This document shows positions 13,283 to 21,108 of a stretch of DNA of 25,859 nucleotides, in pieces. Source of the stretch: DAOUBA01 sp034432855. Lineage in GTDB: Bacteria > Chloroflexota > Anaerolineae > B4-G1. The position numbers were made by a program, and so were the translations under genes. A model generated the notes under the pieces. The model worked only from the letters and a program-made list of their open reading frames with translations, did no database searches and had not been told where the DNA came from. The stretch covers positions 1-25,859 of the forward strand of contig DAOUBA010000233.1 in the NCBI GenBank assembly GCA_034432855.1, read 5' to 3'. Position 1 is the stretch's first letter. Every line of letters begins with the position of its first letter.

Positions 13283-14281
13283 ATGCCTTACTGCCCGCGC
13301 TGCGGCAGTCCCGTCGAGATCGGCGCAGATTTCTGCTCCCATTGTGAGGCCGACCTGTGCCCGGCCTGCGGTGCGCTCGTCGGCCCTGACGACACCGCAT
13401 GCCCCACCTGTGGCGAGACCTGGACGCTGGTCTGTCCCCGTTGCGACGGCGAGATCGCGCCCGAGGACAGCACCTGCCCGCACTGCGGCTTTGTCTTCGA
13501 GAGCGGCCCCCGGCCCGTGATGCCAGAGACCGGGCCGGATGTGGCGCCGGCTGAATTCCGAGGCCTGACCTGCCCACACTGCGGCACGCGCGTCTACCGT
13601 GGCGACCCGGCGTGCGCCACCTGTGGGCAGCCTCTCTGCCCACGCTGCGCTCGGGCGGTGGCGGAAGACGACGTACGTTGCCCTCACTGTGATCTGGAAT
13701 TCGCCTTCACCTGCCCTGGCTGCGGTCTGGAACTCTTTGCCGGTGCCGAGGTCTGCCCGGACTGCGGCATCGTCTTCACCCGCGAATGCCCCACCTGTGG
13801 CGAGCCGCTCTTCGGCGCTCCCGATCGCTGCCCCAATTGCCGGCAGCCGGTGACCCACCGGAAACGCCAGGCGGCCCGCGAACACTTGCAGCGGATAGGG
13901 GACGTGCGCGTGCGCTGGGTCACCTGCCCTATCTGCGGGGCGCGTTTCTTGCCGGAAAAGGGCGCCTGTCCGGCATGCGGCGGGCGTGTGTGCCCCCAAT
14001 GTAGTACGCTATTGCTGCCGGACGAGGCGATCTGCCCGCGCTGCGGGTTCGAGTGGGTCGCCGCCTGCCCCCGCTGCGGCGCCGCCATCGAGCCGGGCGC
14101 GCCGGAATGTCCGGCCTGCGAACAGTCCTTGTGCCCGGAATGCGGCGCGGCGGTCGGAGAGAACGACACGGCCTGTGCGGCGTGCGGAGCGGAACTGGCG
14201 CTGGTCTGCCCCGATTGCGGCGCGGAGGTCGGCCCGGACGATGCGGCCTGTCCTCGCTGTGGAGTGACTTTTGGGGGGTGA
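13283..14281 (+). CDS. Poly-zinc-ribbon protein (12 ribbons)
   Basis: 332 residues built almost wholly from zinc ribbons. I count 24 CxxC knuckles, mostly CPxCG, in 12 pairs, from CPRC at residues 4–7 to a last CPRC a few residues before the C terminus. Within a pair the knuckles are about 10–15 residues apart, and pairs follow after about 7–12 residues, resembling tandem double-zinc-ribbon domains. A Cys-free basic stretch (RKRQAAREHLQRIGDVRVRW) divides the chain into 7 + 5 ribbons. No membrane segment, signal peptide or catalytic motif is seen. Such ribbons bind nucleic acid or protein; the role here is unknown. A GGGGGAG tract lies about ten bases before the ATG. Confidence 0.85.
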   Translation: MPYCPRCGSPVEIGADFCSHCEADLCPACGALVGPDDTACPTCGETWTLVCPRCDGEIAPEDSTCPHCGFVFESGPRPVMPETGPDVAPAEFRGLTCPHCGTRVYRGDPACATCGQPLCPRCARAVAEDDVRCPHCDLEFAFTCPGCGLELFAGAEVCPDCGIVFTRECPTCGEPLFGAPDRCPNCRQPVTHRKRQAAREHLQRIGDVRVRWVTCPICGARFLPEKGACPACGGRVCPQCSTLLLPDEAICPRCGFEWVAACPRCGAAIEPGAPECPACEQSLCPECGAAVGENDTACAACGAELALVCPDCGAEVGPDDAACPRCGVTFGG

Positions 14282-14288
14282 ACGGTTC

Positions 14289-14316
14289 TTGACGCGCTGC
14301 CTGCGTCTGCTATAAT
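14289..14316 (+). promoter_or_regulatory. Promoter for prfA
   Basis: TTGACG (14289–14294), 16-base spacer, TATAAT (14311–14316) preceded by TGC, an extended -10 box. It begins just eight bases after the zinc-ribbon stop. Confidence 0.75.
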
Positions 14317-14329
14317 ACCGGTAAACCCA

Positions 14330-14354
14330 GAGGCGGTCTGCCCCAGGCCGCCTC
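14330..14354 (+). promoter_or_regulatory. Hairpin in the prfA leader
   Basis: GAGGCGG (14330–14336) pairs with CCGCCTC (14348–14354) over an 11-base loop, just downstream of the predicted transcription start and about 40 bases before the prfA ATG. No U tract follows. It could protect the 5' end or influence initiation; no known riboswitch is recognised. Confidence 0.4.
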
Positions 14355-14395
14355 GCTGTATGGATGCAGGCAACTTGCCCTGTGCTGGAAAAGAC

Positions 14396-15472
14396 ATGTT
14401 CGAGAGACTGGACAAGATCGAGGCGCGATACGAGGAACTGACGCACCTGATGGCCGATCCGGCCGTCGCGCAGGATTACCAGCGCCTGGCCGGGTACGCC
14501 AAGGAGCGAGCCGAACTCGAAGAGACCGTCAACACGTATCGCGCCTACAAACAGACGGCCAGAGAACTGGCCGATACAGAGGCACTCCTGGCCGAGGAAA
14601 GCGACTCCGAACTGCGCGAACTGGCCAGAGCAGAATTGCCGCCATTGCAGGCCCGACTGGAGCAGTTGGAGACGCAACTGCGCCAGTTACTGCTCCCGAA
14701 GGACCCGCGCGATTCCAGGGATGTGATCGTCGAGATCCGCGCCGGCGCCGGGGGCGAGGAGGCCGGTCTGTTCGCCGCCGACCTCTATCGAATGTACACT
14801 CGCTACGCCGAACAGCACGGCTGGAAGACCGATCTGCTGAGCAGCCATTCCACCGGCATCGGCGGCTTCAAAGAAGTCATCTTCGAAGTCAAAGGCAAGG
14901 GGGCCTTCTCGCGCCTCAAGTATGAAAGCGGCGTCCACCGCGTCCAGCGTGTCCCGGTCACCGAAGCCTCCGGCCGCATCCACACCTCCACCGCGACGGT
15001 GGCCGTCCTGCCCGAGGCGGATGAGGTCGAGGTCGAGATTGACCCCAAGGACCTGGAGATTGACGTCTATTGCTCCTCCGGCCCCGGCGGACAGCACATG
15101 CAAAAGAACGCCACCGCCGTGCGCATCACCCACAAGCCCACCGGCCTGGTCGTCTCGTGCGAGAACGAGCGCTCACAGACCCAGAACAAGATGCGAGCAT
15201 TGGCCGTCCTGCGCGCCCGACTCTACGAGATGGAGCGCCAGAAGCAGGCCAGCGAGGTGGCCGAGGCACGTCGCGCCCAGGTGGGGACAGGCGAGCGCAG
15301 CGAAAAGATCCGCACCTACAACTTTCCCCAGAACCGCGTCACCGACCATCGAATCGGCATGAGCCTCTACCGGCTGTCGAGCGTCTTGGATGGCGAACTC
15401 GATCCCTTCATTGATGAACTGATTGCGCAGGAACAGATCGGCCAGTTGCAGACGGCAGGAGAAGAGGAATGA
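14396..15472 (+). CDS. prfA: Peptide chain release factor 1
   Basis: 358 residues, the usual length for RF1, which reads UAA and UAG stop codons and triggers peptide release. The decoding tripeptide is PVT (in RVPVTEASGRIHTS), the RF1-type P-x-T, and not SPF of RF2. The catalytic GGQ is in SSGPGGQHMQKN, modified on Gln by PrmC in other bacteria; a prmC gene lies just downstream. The start at 14396 (MFERLDKIEARYEEL) has TGGAAAAG in front and fits family length; an in-frame ATG at 14360 would add 12 unusual residues. It is preceded by its own promoter. The stop overlaps the next ATG (ATGA). Residues after GGQ (HMQKNATAVRITH) differ from the common HVNTTDSAVRITH pattern. Confidence 0.95.
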   Translation: MFERLDKIEARYEELTHLMADPAVAQDYQRLAGYAKERAELEETVNTYRAYKQTARELADTEALLAEESDSELRELARAELPPLQARLEQLETQLRQLLLPKDPRDSRDVIVEIRAGAGGEEAGLFAADLYRMYTRYAEQHGWKTDLLSSHSTGIGGFKEVIFEVKGKGAFSRLKYESGVHRVQRVPVTEASGRIHTSTATVAVLPEADEVEVEIDPKDLEIDVYCSSGPGGQHMQKNATAVRITHKPTGLVVSCENERSQTQNKMRALAVLRARLYEMERQKQASEVAEARRAQVGTGERSEKIRTYNFPQNRVTDHRIGMSLYRLSSVLDGELDPFIDELIAQEQIGQLQTAGEEE

Positions 15473-15873
15473 CAGGGGAGCGGGAGCGCATCTACCGGCA
15501 ACTCCAGGCGGCGCTAGAGCCACGCCGAGAAATCCTCTTCGCTTATCTCCATGGCTCTTTCCGTGATCAAGACCTGCCCTATCACGATGTAGACGTAGCG
15601 GTTTATCTGGACCCGGATTGGGCCGCAGGGCAGGACCTCTTCGAGTACGAGATGGCCTTATCTGTCGAATTGACCCTGGCCCTGCACGTTGCCGTAGACG
15701 TGCATGTGCTGAACCACGCTGCTCTGGGCTTTCAGCACAGCGTTTTGAGCCACGGCGAACCGCTCTTCAGCCGGAATGACGAACGATTGACGGATTTCAT
15801 CGAGCAAGTAGGGCTGGATTATATCGAATTCTCGTACTATGTGGGGGACTATATGCGGGAGGTGATGCGCTGA
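15469..15873 (+). CDS. MNT-domain nucleotidyltransferase (MntA-type antitoxin)
   Basis: 134 residues of the minimal nucleotidyltransferase family. The active-site signature GSFR (29–32) is followed nine residues on by DVD (40–42), fitting the GSx(9–10)DxD motif; a third acidic position is likely in VDVHVL (about 76–81). In characterised MntA/HepT pairs this enzyme attaches AMP to a tyrosine of the HEPN toxin and silences it. The ATG overlaps the prfA stop (ATGA), and the stop overlaps the start of a HEPN fragment (TGATG), so all three should be co-translated. The domain appears complete. Because the toxin is truncated, this may be an orphan antitoxin or may have another target. Confidence 0.85.
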   Translation: MTGERERIYRQLQAALEPRREILFAYLHGSFRDQDLPYHDVDVAVYLDPDWAAGQDLFEYEMALSVELTLALHVAVDVHVLNHAALGFQHSVLSHGEPLFSRNDERLTDFIEQVGLDYIEFSYYVGDYMREVMR

Positions 15874-16028
15874 TGGCGGCGCGCTTCCGCAACCTGCTCA
15901 TTCACCGATACTGGGAGATTGACCCCCGGCGCGTGCTCCTCTACGCGAGAGAGAACGTGGGAGACCTGGAAGAATTCCTTTCCCAACTGGCACGCTGGCT
16001 GAGCCGGGAAACCGACTCGACGCAGTAG
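15873..16028 (+). pseudogene. Truncated HEPN (HepT/DUF86) toxin remnant
   Basis: 51 codons beginning MAARFRNLLIHRYWEI. RNLLIHRY is the R-x4-H-x-Y motif of HepT RNases: Arg6 and His11 would be catalytic and Tyr13 corresponds to the residue AMPylated by MntA in known pairs. The rest (VLLYARENVGDLEEFLSQL) matches the C-terminal helix of DUF86. About 80–90 N-terminal residues of the usual ~135–140 are missing, and no other frame between the MNT gene and this one supplies them, so an internal deletion is inferred. The start overlaps the MNT stop, so it may still be translated. It is probably an inactive toxin or a relic; a functional minimal peptide is possible but unproven. Confidence 0.75.
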
Positions 16029-16032
16029 TAAA

Positions 16033-17766
16033 TTGATCGCAATCTCGTTCCAATCGCCATTCTCCGATCTCCGGTCGCCGACCCTCACCGCCGACCGTGC
16101 TCTCCGTTGGGCCGCTGCTGAACTCGCCTCCGTCACCGACGCCCCACGCCTGGAAGCCGAAGTGCTTCTGGCCCACATCCTGCACACCTCGCGCACATGG
16201 CTTCTCGCCCATCCCGAACACCCCCTCGATCCCAACCAACTAACCGATTATCAAACCGCCATTGCCCTTCGCGCCTCCGGCTATCCTCTCCCCTACCTCA
16301 CCGGTCACGTCGAGTTCTACGGCCTCGATTTCGAAGTCACGCCCGACGTGCTGATCCCACGCCCGGAGACGGAGACGCTGGTGGAACTGGCACTGGCCCG
16401 CCGTCCGGCGACCGTGATAGACGTGGGCACCGGCTCCGGGTGCATCGCCATCGCCCTGGCCGTCCACCTGCCGCAGGCGATCGTCTATGCGACCGATATT
16501 TCCAGAGCGGCGCTGGCCGTCGCCCGGCGCAACGCCGCACGCCATCGCGTCGCCGACCGCGTCCATCTCCTGGCCGGCGACCTGCTCGCGCCCTGCGCAG
16601 GGCCGGTGGACCTCGTTGTCTCCAACCCGCCCTACGTTGCCGAAGGCGAGTTCGCCGCATTGCCGCATTCGGTGCGCGAGCACGAGCCACGTCTGGCGCT
16701 CGACGGCGGCCCCGACGGGCTGGCCGTCATCCGACGGTTGCTGGCGCAGGCCCCGGCAGTCCTCAGACCTGGCGGGACCTTGCTGATCGAGATCGGCGCC
16801 AACCAGGGAGCAGCGGTTGCGCAACTGGCCCGTCGCCATTTCGAATCCGTTCGCATTCACCCCGATCTGGCCGGGCACGACCGTGTGCTGGAAGTGGCGC
16901 AGGCTTTCCAGCCTGCGGACACCGACAGGCTCGAAAGCCTGTCCCACGTCAGATTGATTGTACTGGATATGGACGGCACCCTCATCGGCCCCGATCTGGT
17001 CGTCTCCCCGCGCCTGCGGCGGGCCATCGCAACTGCGCAGGAACGCGGCATCGCCGTCACCCTGGCAACGGGACGCATGTTCGATTTCGTCCGGCCCTTC
17101 GCGCGCGACCTGGGCATCACCGTGCCGTTCATCTCCTACCAGGGCGGCCTCATTCAGGCAGCAGATGGCCCCCCGATCTACCGCGCGACGATGGATCGGG
17201 CCCTCATGCGCGAGGTGCTGGAGTTGTGCGCCCGGCGCGGCTGGCGTCCCGTCCTCTACGCCGATGACGAGGTCTATCTGACCGAGCGCGACCGCCCCGA
17301 ATCGTTCTATCGCTACATGCTCGGTGAGCGGCTGGTGTGGGTGGACGATCTGGCAAAGGTCGTCGAGGAGCACGAGCCGCTCAAGTTCATCATCTTCGTC
17401 GAACCGCAGCAGGCGGCAGAAGTCGAGGCGCAATTGAGGCAGAGGTTCGACGGGCGCATGAGCATTGTCCGCTCGCACGAAATGATCGTCGAGGGGAATC
17501 CCCTGGGCGCGGCCAAGATAGACGCTCTGCGAAGGCTCGCGGCCTACCTGGGCGTGGCCCAGGCCGAAGTGATGGTGGTGGGCGACCAGGACAACGACGC
17601 CGAGATGATCGCCTGGGCCGGCGTGGGCGTGGCGATGGGCAACGGTAGTCCTGCCGCCAAGGCCGCTGCCGATTGGATCGCCCCGCCGCTGGAAGAAGAC
17701 GGCGCCGCCGTCGCCATCGAACGTTTCGTCCTCGAGGAGTGCACAGGGAAACCCGCTCCGGGTTAG
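16033..17766 (+). CDS. prmC: PrmC methyltransferase fused to a Cof-type HAD phosphatase
   Basis: 577 residues. Residues about 20–288 are PrmC, which methylates the GGQ glutamine of release factors: an N-terminal helical domain (RALRWAAAEL), FYGLDFEV, LIPRPETETL, the SAM loop DVGTGSGCIA, and catalytic NPPY at 198–201. Residues about 308–565 are a HAD-superfamily IIB (Cof-like) phosphatase: DMDGT (312–316), an ATGRMF motif II, AAKIDAL with the motif III Lys, and GDQDND (517–522). The linker (about 289–304, AQAFQPADTDRLESL) is encoded by two adjacent palindromes, described separately, which suggests the two genes were joined by a repeat insertion. The start is TTG at 16033 without a clear ribosome-binding site; no ATG or GTG lies nearby in frame. 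Confidence 0.88.
   Translation: MIAISFQSPFSDLRSPTLTADRALRWAAAELASVTDAPRLEAEVLLAHILHTSRTWLLAHPEHPLDPNQLTDYQTAIALRASGYPLPYLTGHVEFYGLDFEVTPDVLIPRPETETLVELALARRPATVIDVGTGSGCIAIALAVHLPQAIVYATDISRAALAVARRNAARHRVADRVHLLAGDLLAPCAGPVDLVVSNPPYVAEGEFAALPHSVREHEPRLALDGGPDGLAVIRRLLAQAPAVLRPGGTLLIEIGANQGAAVAQLARRHFESVRIHPDLAGHDRVLEVAQAFQPADTDRLESLSHVRLIVLDMDGTLIGPDLVVSPRLRRAIATAQERGIAVTLATGRMFDFVRPFARDLGITVPFISYQGGLIQAADGPPIYRATMDRALMREVLELCARRGWRPVLYADDEVYLTERDRPESFYRYMLGERLVWVDDLAKVVEEHEPLKFIIFVEPQQAAEVEAQLRQRFDGRMSIVRSHEMIVEGNPLGAAKIDALRRLAAYLGVAQAEVMVVGDQDNDAEMIAWAGVGVAMGNGSPAAKAAADWIAPPLEEDGAAVAIERFVLEECTGKPAPG
16898..16943 (+). repeat. Twin-hairpin repeat inside the prmC–HAD gene
   Basis: Two perfect hairpins stand side by side: CGCAGGCT/AGCCTGCG (16898–16917, loop TTCC) and GACAGGCT/AGCCTGTC (16924–16943, loop CGAA). 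The paired arms share AGGCT/AGCCT. The sequence has the look of a mobile intergenic palindrome, yet here it is translated in frame, exactly at the boundary between the two enzyme domains. Confidence 0.85.
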
Positions 17767-17777
17767 AGGCAGAAGCG

Positions 17778-20273
17778 ATGTCCACACCCGTCACCCCCAA
17801 TGACTTTTCCGAGATCCGCTGGCGCGGCCATTGGATCTGGGTCGAGCCGCCCGCGATCTCCGGTAGCCCGTTCACCAGCGCGAGTGCGACCGAAAGGCGC
17901 GCCGGGGCGCACGGCCTCTTCCGCAGGACATTCACCCTGGAGCACGTGCCGCCGCGCGCGCCTGCTCGCATCACCGCCGATTCGCGCTACATCCTCTTCG
18001 TCAACGGCGAGGAAGCCTTCCGCGGCCCGGTACGCAGCCAGCCCCGCCGCATGTACTACGACCTGCTCGACCTGGCGCCCTACCTGAGGGCCGGTGAGAA
18101 CGTCATTGCTGTCCACGTCACATATTACGGCAGCGCCAAATCCTACTGGATACCCGCGGTCGCCAACATGACGCTCGGCAGGAGCGGGGTACTGGTCTTT
18201 GAAGCCGATCTGGGCGAGGCGGGCTGGCTGATCAGCGATGGCTCGTGGAAGGCGCTCAAGAGCGACGCCTGGGCCGAGGTGGACGTCGCCGAAGAGCCGG
18301 TCGGCGGCGGCATCCCCATCGAAGTCTTCGACGCCCGTCGTTGCCCCTATGGGTGGGAACATCCCGGCTTCGACGATAGCGCCTGGGGCAACGCCGCGCC
18401 CATCCCCGCGATGCACATCGGCGGGTTTGCCCGCACCCGGCCACCCACCGATCCCTACGGCCCGCTCTATCCGCGCCCCATTGCCCCGCTCGGCGGCGAG
18501 ACCCGGACGCCGGAAACGATCCGGGTCGCGTACCTGTTGCCTCCGGTTGACCTCTCCGCCGCGAGCCCTGCAAAGCGCGTCGAGGCGAACATCGCCGCGC
18601 CCGTGATCGGCGACGGGGAGGCTGCCGGTTTCCCGATCCGGATCACGGTACCATCCGGCGGCGCGGTGCGGCTGGTGATGGATATGGGCCGCATCGTTTC
18701 CGGCTTCCCCCAGTTCGAGGTCGAGGCCCCGGCAGGCACGATCCTCGACTTTTCCTATGTCGAAGAGCCGATCACCGGCCCCGCTCCCGTCGGCAGCATG
18801 CACGCCGGCACCCGCTACGTCGCGCGCGGAGCGGACGACCGCCATCAGGTCTTTGACTCGAACGGCTTCCGCTACGCCTATCTGTTGATCCACGGCGCAG
18901 GCGGCCCGGTGACGCTGAGGCGCTTCTCGGTCAAAGAGCACCTCTATCCGTGGACCGAGGGCGCCGGCTTCGAGTGCAGCGACGAGACGCTGAACCGCAT
19001 CTTTCGGGCCGGTATCCGCACCGTGCAGTTGAACTCGCACGACGCTTTCTTGGACTGCCCGACGCGCGAGCAGCGGGCCTGGGTGGGCGACGGCGTGGTT
19101 CACCAAATGGTGCACCTGGCGACGAACCTGGATTGGCGTCTGGCCTGGCACTACCTGACCCTCGGCAACTCGCCGCGCTACGACGGTATCCTGCCGATGA
19201 GTGTCGCCGGCGAGATCGAGGCCTCCGGCGGCCTGACCATCCCCGATTGGGCGCTGCACTGGGTGCACGGCGTCTACAACCTGTATCGCTTTGCGGGCGA
19301 GCGGCAGAAGGTGAAATCGCTGATGCCGACCGTAGAGCGCATCCTGCGCTGGTATGAGCCTTATCAGACGGCGGCGGGCCTGCTGAAGGATGTGGTCGAA
19401 TGGAACCTGGTGGACTGGGCCAGCATCTCCAGCGAGGACACCTCCGGCGTCATCACCGCGCTGTGGGCGCGTGGCCTGCGCGAGTTCGCCGAGATGGCGG
19501 CCTGGTTGGGGGAAAACGCCAGCCGCGAGTGGGCCGGGGAACTGTACGCCAGGGTGAAGGCCGGCTTTGAGGTCTTCTGGGACGAGGCGCGCGGCTCTTA
19601 CGTAGATCACCTCGTGGATGGTGTGCCCCGTCCGGAGATGAGCCAGTTGGGCGGGGCGCTGGCCGTCGTCGCCGGGCTGGCGCCGCCGGAGCGTTGGGGC
19701 CGCATCGTCGAGACCATCACCGATCCGCAGAGGTTGGTGGAGGCCGCGTGGACGGGGGGGACGGGCGACGAGGCGATGATGAAGGTGGTCAGGCAGGTGC
19801 AGGGCATCTATGAACCGGACTGGGATGTCCAGAACCAGATCGTGCTGGCCCAGCCTTTCATGCAGTACGTGGTACACGACGCGGTCGCGCAGGCCGGGGA
19901 GGCGCACCGCCTGCCCGACCTGTACCTCCGTTGGTCGCAGTTCCTGACGGGCGGCTATGACACCATCGGCGAGTGTTGGAGTTGGGGCACGCACGTGCAC
20001 GGCTGGAGTTGCACGCCCACGCGAGATATGATATTCTACACGCTGGGCGTCACCCCGGCCGAGCCGGGCTACACGGTGGCCCGCGTCGCGCCACGCCTGG
20101 GTCGCCTGGCCTGGGCCGAGGGCCGGGTACCCACGCCGCATGGGGCGATCGCCGTCCGTGCGACGGCGGAACGGGTGACGGTGGACTCGCCGGTGCCGTT
20201 CATCCTGGCCCTGGAGGGCGAATCGCCGCACAAGTTCCCTGCCGGTTGCCACCAGGTCCAGACCGGCGAATGA
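17778..20273 (+). CDS. Alpha-L-rhamnosidase-like glycoside hydrolase (GH78 type)
   Basis: 831 residues. The N-terminal half is beta-sandwich-like (RWRGHWIWVEPP; LFRRTFTLEHVPP; YILFVNGEEAFRGPV; YDLLDLAPYLRAGENVIAVHV), typical of the rhamnosidase N-terminal and jelly-roll modules. The (alpha/alpha)6 catalytic barrel carries DCPTREQRAWVGDG (from 426), the hallmark of GH78, and a later GECWSWGTHVHGWSCTPTRD (from 731) holding conserved acidic and His residues near the active site. The C-terminal module (PGYTVARVAPRLGRLAWAEGRVPTPHG) fits the Bac_rhamnosid_C domain. No signal peptide is seen, so it is probably cytoplasmic, acting on imported rhamnosides. The ATG at 17778 has AGAGG upstream. A related specificity is possible. 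Confidence 0.85.
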   Translation: MSTPVTPNDFSEIRWRGHWIWVEPPAISGSPFTSASATERRAGAHGLFRRTFTLEHVPPRAPARITADSRYILFVNGEEAFRGPVRSQPRRMYYDLLDLAPYLRAGENVIAVHVTYYGSAKSYWIPAVANMTLGRSGVLVFEADLGEAGWLISDGSWKALKSDAWAEVDVAEEPVGGGIPIEVFDARRCPYGWEHPGFDDSAWGNAAPIPAMHIGGFARTRPPTDPYGPLYPRPIAPLGGETRTPETIRVAYLLPPVDLSAASPAKRVEANIAAPVIGDGEAAGFPIRITVPSGGAVRLVMDMGRIVSGFPQFEVEAPAGTILDFSYVEEPITGPAPVGSMHAGTRYVARGADDRHQVFDSNGFRYAYLLIHGAGGPVTLRRFSVKEHLYPWTEGAGFECSDETLNRIFRAGIRTVQLNSHDAFLDCPTREQRAWVGDGVVHQMVHLATNLDWRLAWHYLTLGNSPRYDGILPMSVAGEIEASGGLTIPDWALHWVHGVYNLYRFAGERQKVKSLMPTVERILRWYEPYQTAAGLLKDVVEWNLVDWASISSEDTSGVITALWARGLREFAEMAAWLGENASREWAGELYARVKAGFEVFWDEARGSYVDHLVDGVPRPEMSQLGGALAVVAGLAPPERWGRIVETITDPQRLVEAAWTGGTGDEAMMKVVRQVQGIYEPDWDVQNQIVLAQPFMQYVVHDAVAQAGEAHRLPDLYLRWSQFLTGGYDTIGECWSWGTHVHGWSCTPTRDMIFYTLGVTPAEPGYTVARVAPRLGRLAWAEGRVPTPHGAIAVRATAERVTVDSPVPFILALEGESPHKFPAGCHQVQTGE

Positions 20274-20283
20274 GGAGAAAAGA

Positions 20284-21108
20284 ATGACTGCCTGGCAATC
20301 GAATGACGTTGAAGTCAATGGCCTGCGCCTGCATTATACCCGAACGGGTGGCAACAAACCGCCGCTCGTATTAGCGCACGGCTTTTCCGACGATGGGCTG
20401 TGTTGGACGCCCGTGGCCGAGGCGCTGGAGGCGGACTATGACGTGATCATGGTGGATGCACGGGGCCACGGGCGTTCGGATGGGCCGGAGCAGGGGTATG
20501 GGCTGGCGGACCTCGCGGCAGACCTGGCCGGCGTGATCACCACGCTCGGGTTGCAACGTCCTGCCGTGCTGGGCCACTCGATGGGGGCAGCGACGGCCCT
20601 GATGCTCGCCGGCACGTACCCCCAGTTGCCGAGGGCGATCCTGCTCGAGGACCCGCCCGCGTGGTGGATGGCCGGCCCTTCCGAAGCGAGCGCGGAGCAG
20701 TGGGCCCGCATGCGCGCGTGGATCATCGCGCTCAAGCGCAAGACGCGCGAGGAACTGATCGCCGAGCAGCGTGCCGCATCCCCCGATTGGTCCGAGGCAG
20801 AACTGGGGCCCTGGGCCGACTCGAAACTGCGGTTTAGTTTCAACGCGCTCACCCGCCTGGCTGCAGACCCTGTGGACTGGCAGGCGACCTTGCGCCACAT
20901 CCGTTGTCCGGCACTGCTCATCACGGCCGACCCGGCGCGGGGCGCCATCGTCACCGAAGAAAGCGCGAACGCCCTGCGCGCGCTTGTGCCCCAGGCGCGT
21001 GTCGTGCACATCCCGGGCGCAGGCCATAACATCCGTCGTGAGCAATTCGCCCGCTACATGGAGGTCGTGCGCGAATTTCTCGCAGAAGTGACCGCCAATG
21101 CAGGTTGA
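20284..21108 (+). CDS. Alpha/beta-fold hydrolase
   Basis: 274 residues with a classical alpha/beta hydrolase layout: LVLAHGFSDDGLCW (oxyanion-hole HG), VDARGHGRSDGP, nucleophile elbow GHSMG (Ser99), a helical cap (about 120–200), LLITADPARG carrying the acidic strand end, and GAGHNIRR with His248. The triad therefore appears complete (the exact acidic residue is inferred). Substrate unknown; esterase, lipase, haloperoxidase-like or lactonase activities share this pattern. The ATG follows GAGGAG and starts ten bases after the rhamnosidase stop, so the two are probably co-transcribed; de-esterification of glycoside substrates would fit, but that is inference. Confidence 0.88.
   Translation: MTAWQSNDVEVNGLRLHYTRTGGNKPPLVLAHGFSDDGLCWTPVAEALEADYDVIMVDARGHGRSDGPEQGYGLADLAADLAGVITTLGLQRPAVLGHSMGAATALMLAGTYPQLPRAILLEDPPAWWMAGPSEASAEQWARMRAWIIALKRKTREELIAEQRAASPDWSEAELGPWADSKLRFSFNALTRLAADPVDWQATLRHIRCPALLITADPARGAIVTEESANALRALVPQARVVHIPGAGHNIRREQFARYMEVVREFLAEVTANAG

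Noticed and set aside
16240..17787. A 515-residue minus-strand protein
   Set aside because: It is antisense to prmC–HAD, which has complete catalytic motifs; no recognisable domain on the minus strand.
17763..20318. An 851-residue minus-strand protein
   Set aside because: It mirrors the rhamnosidase gene on the other strand; the plus strand has clear GH78 motifs and the minus translation has none.
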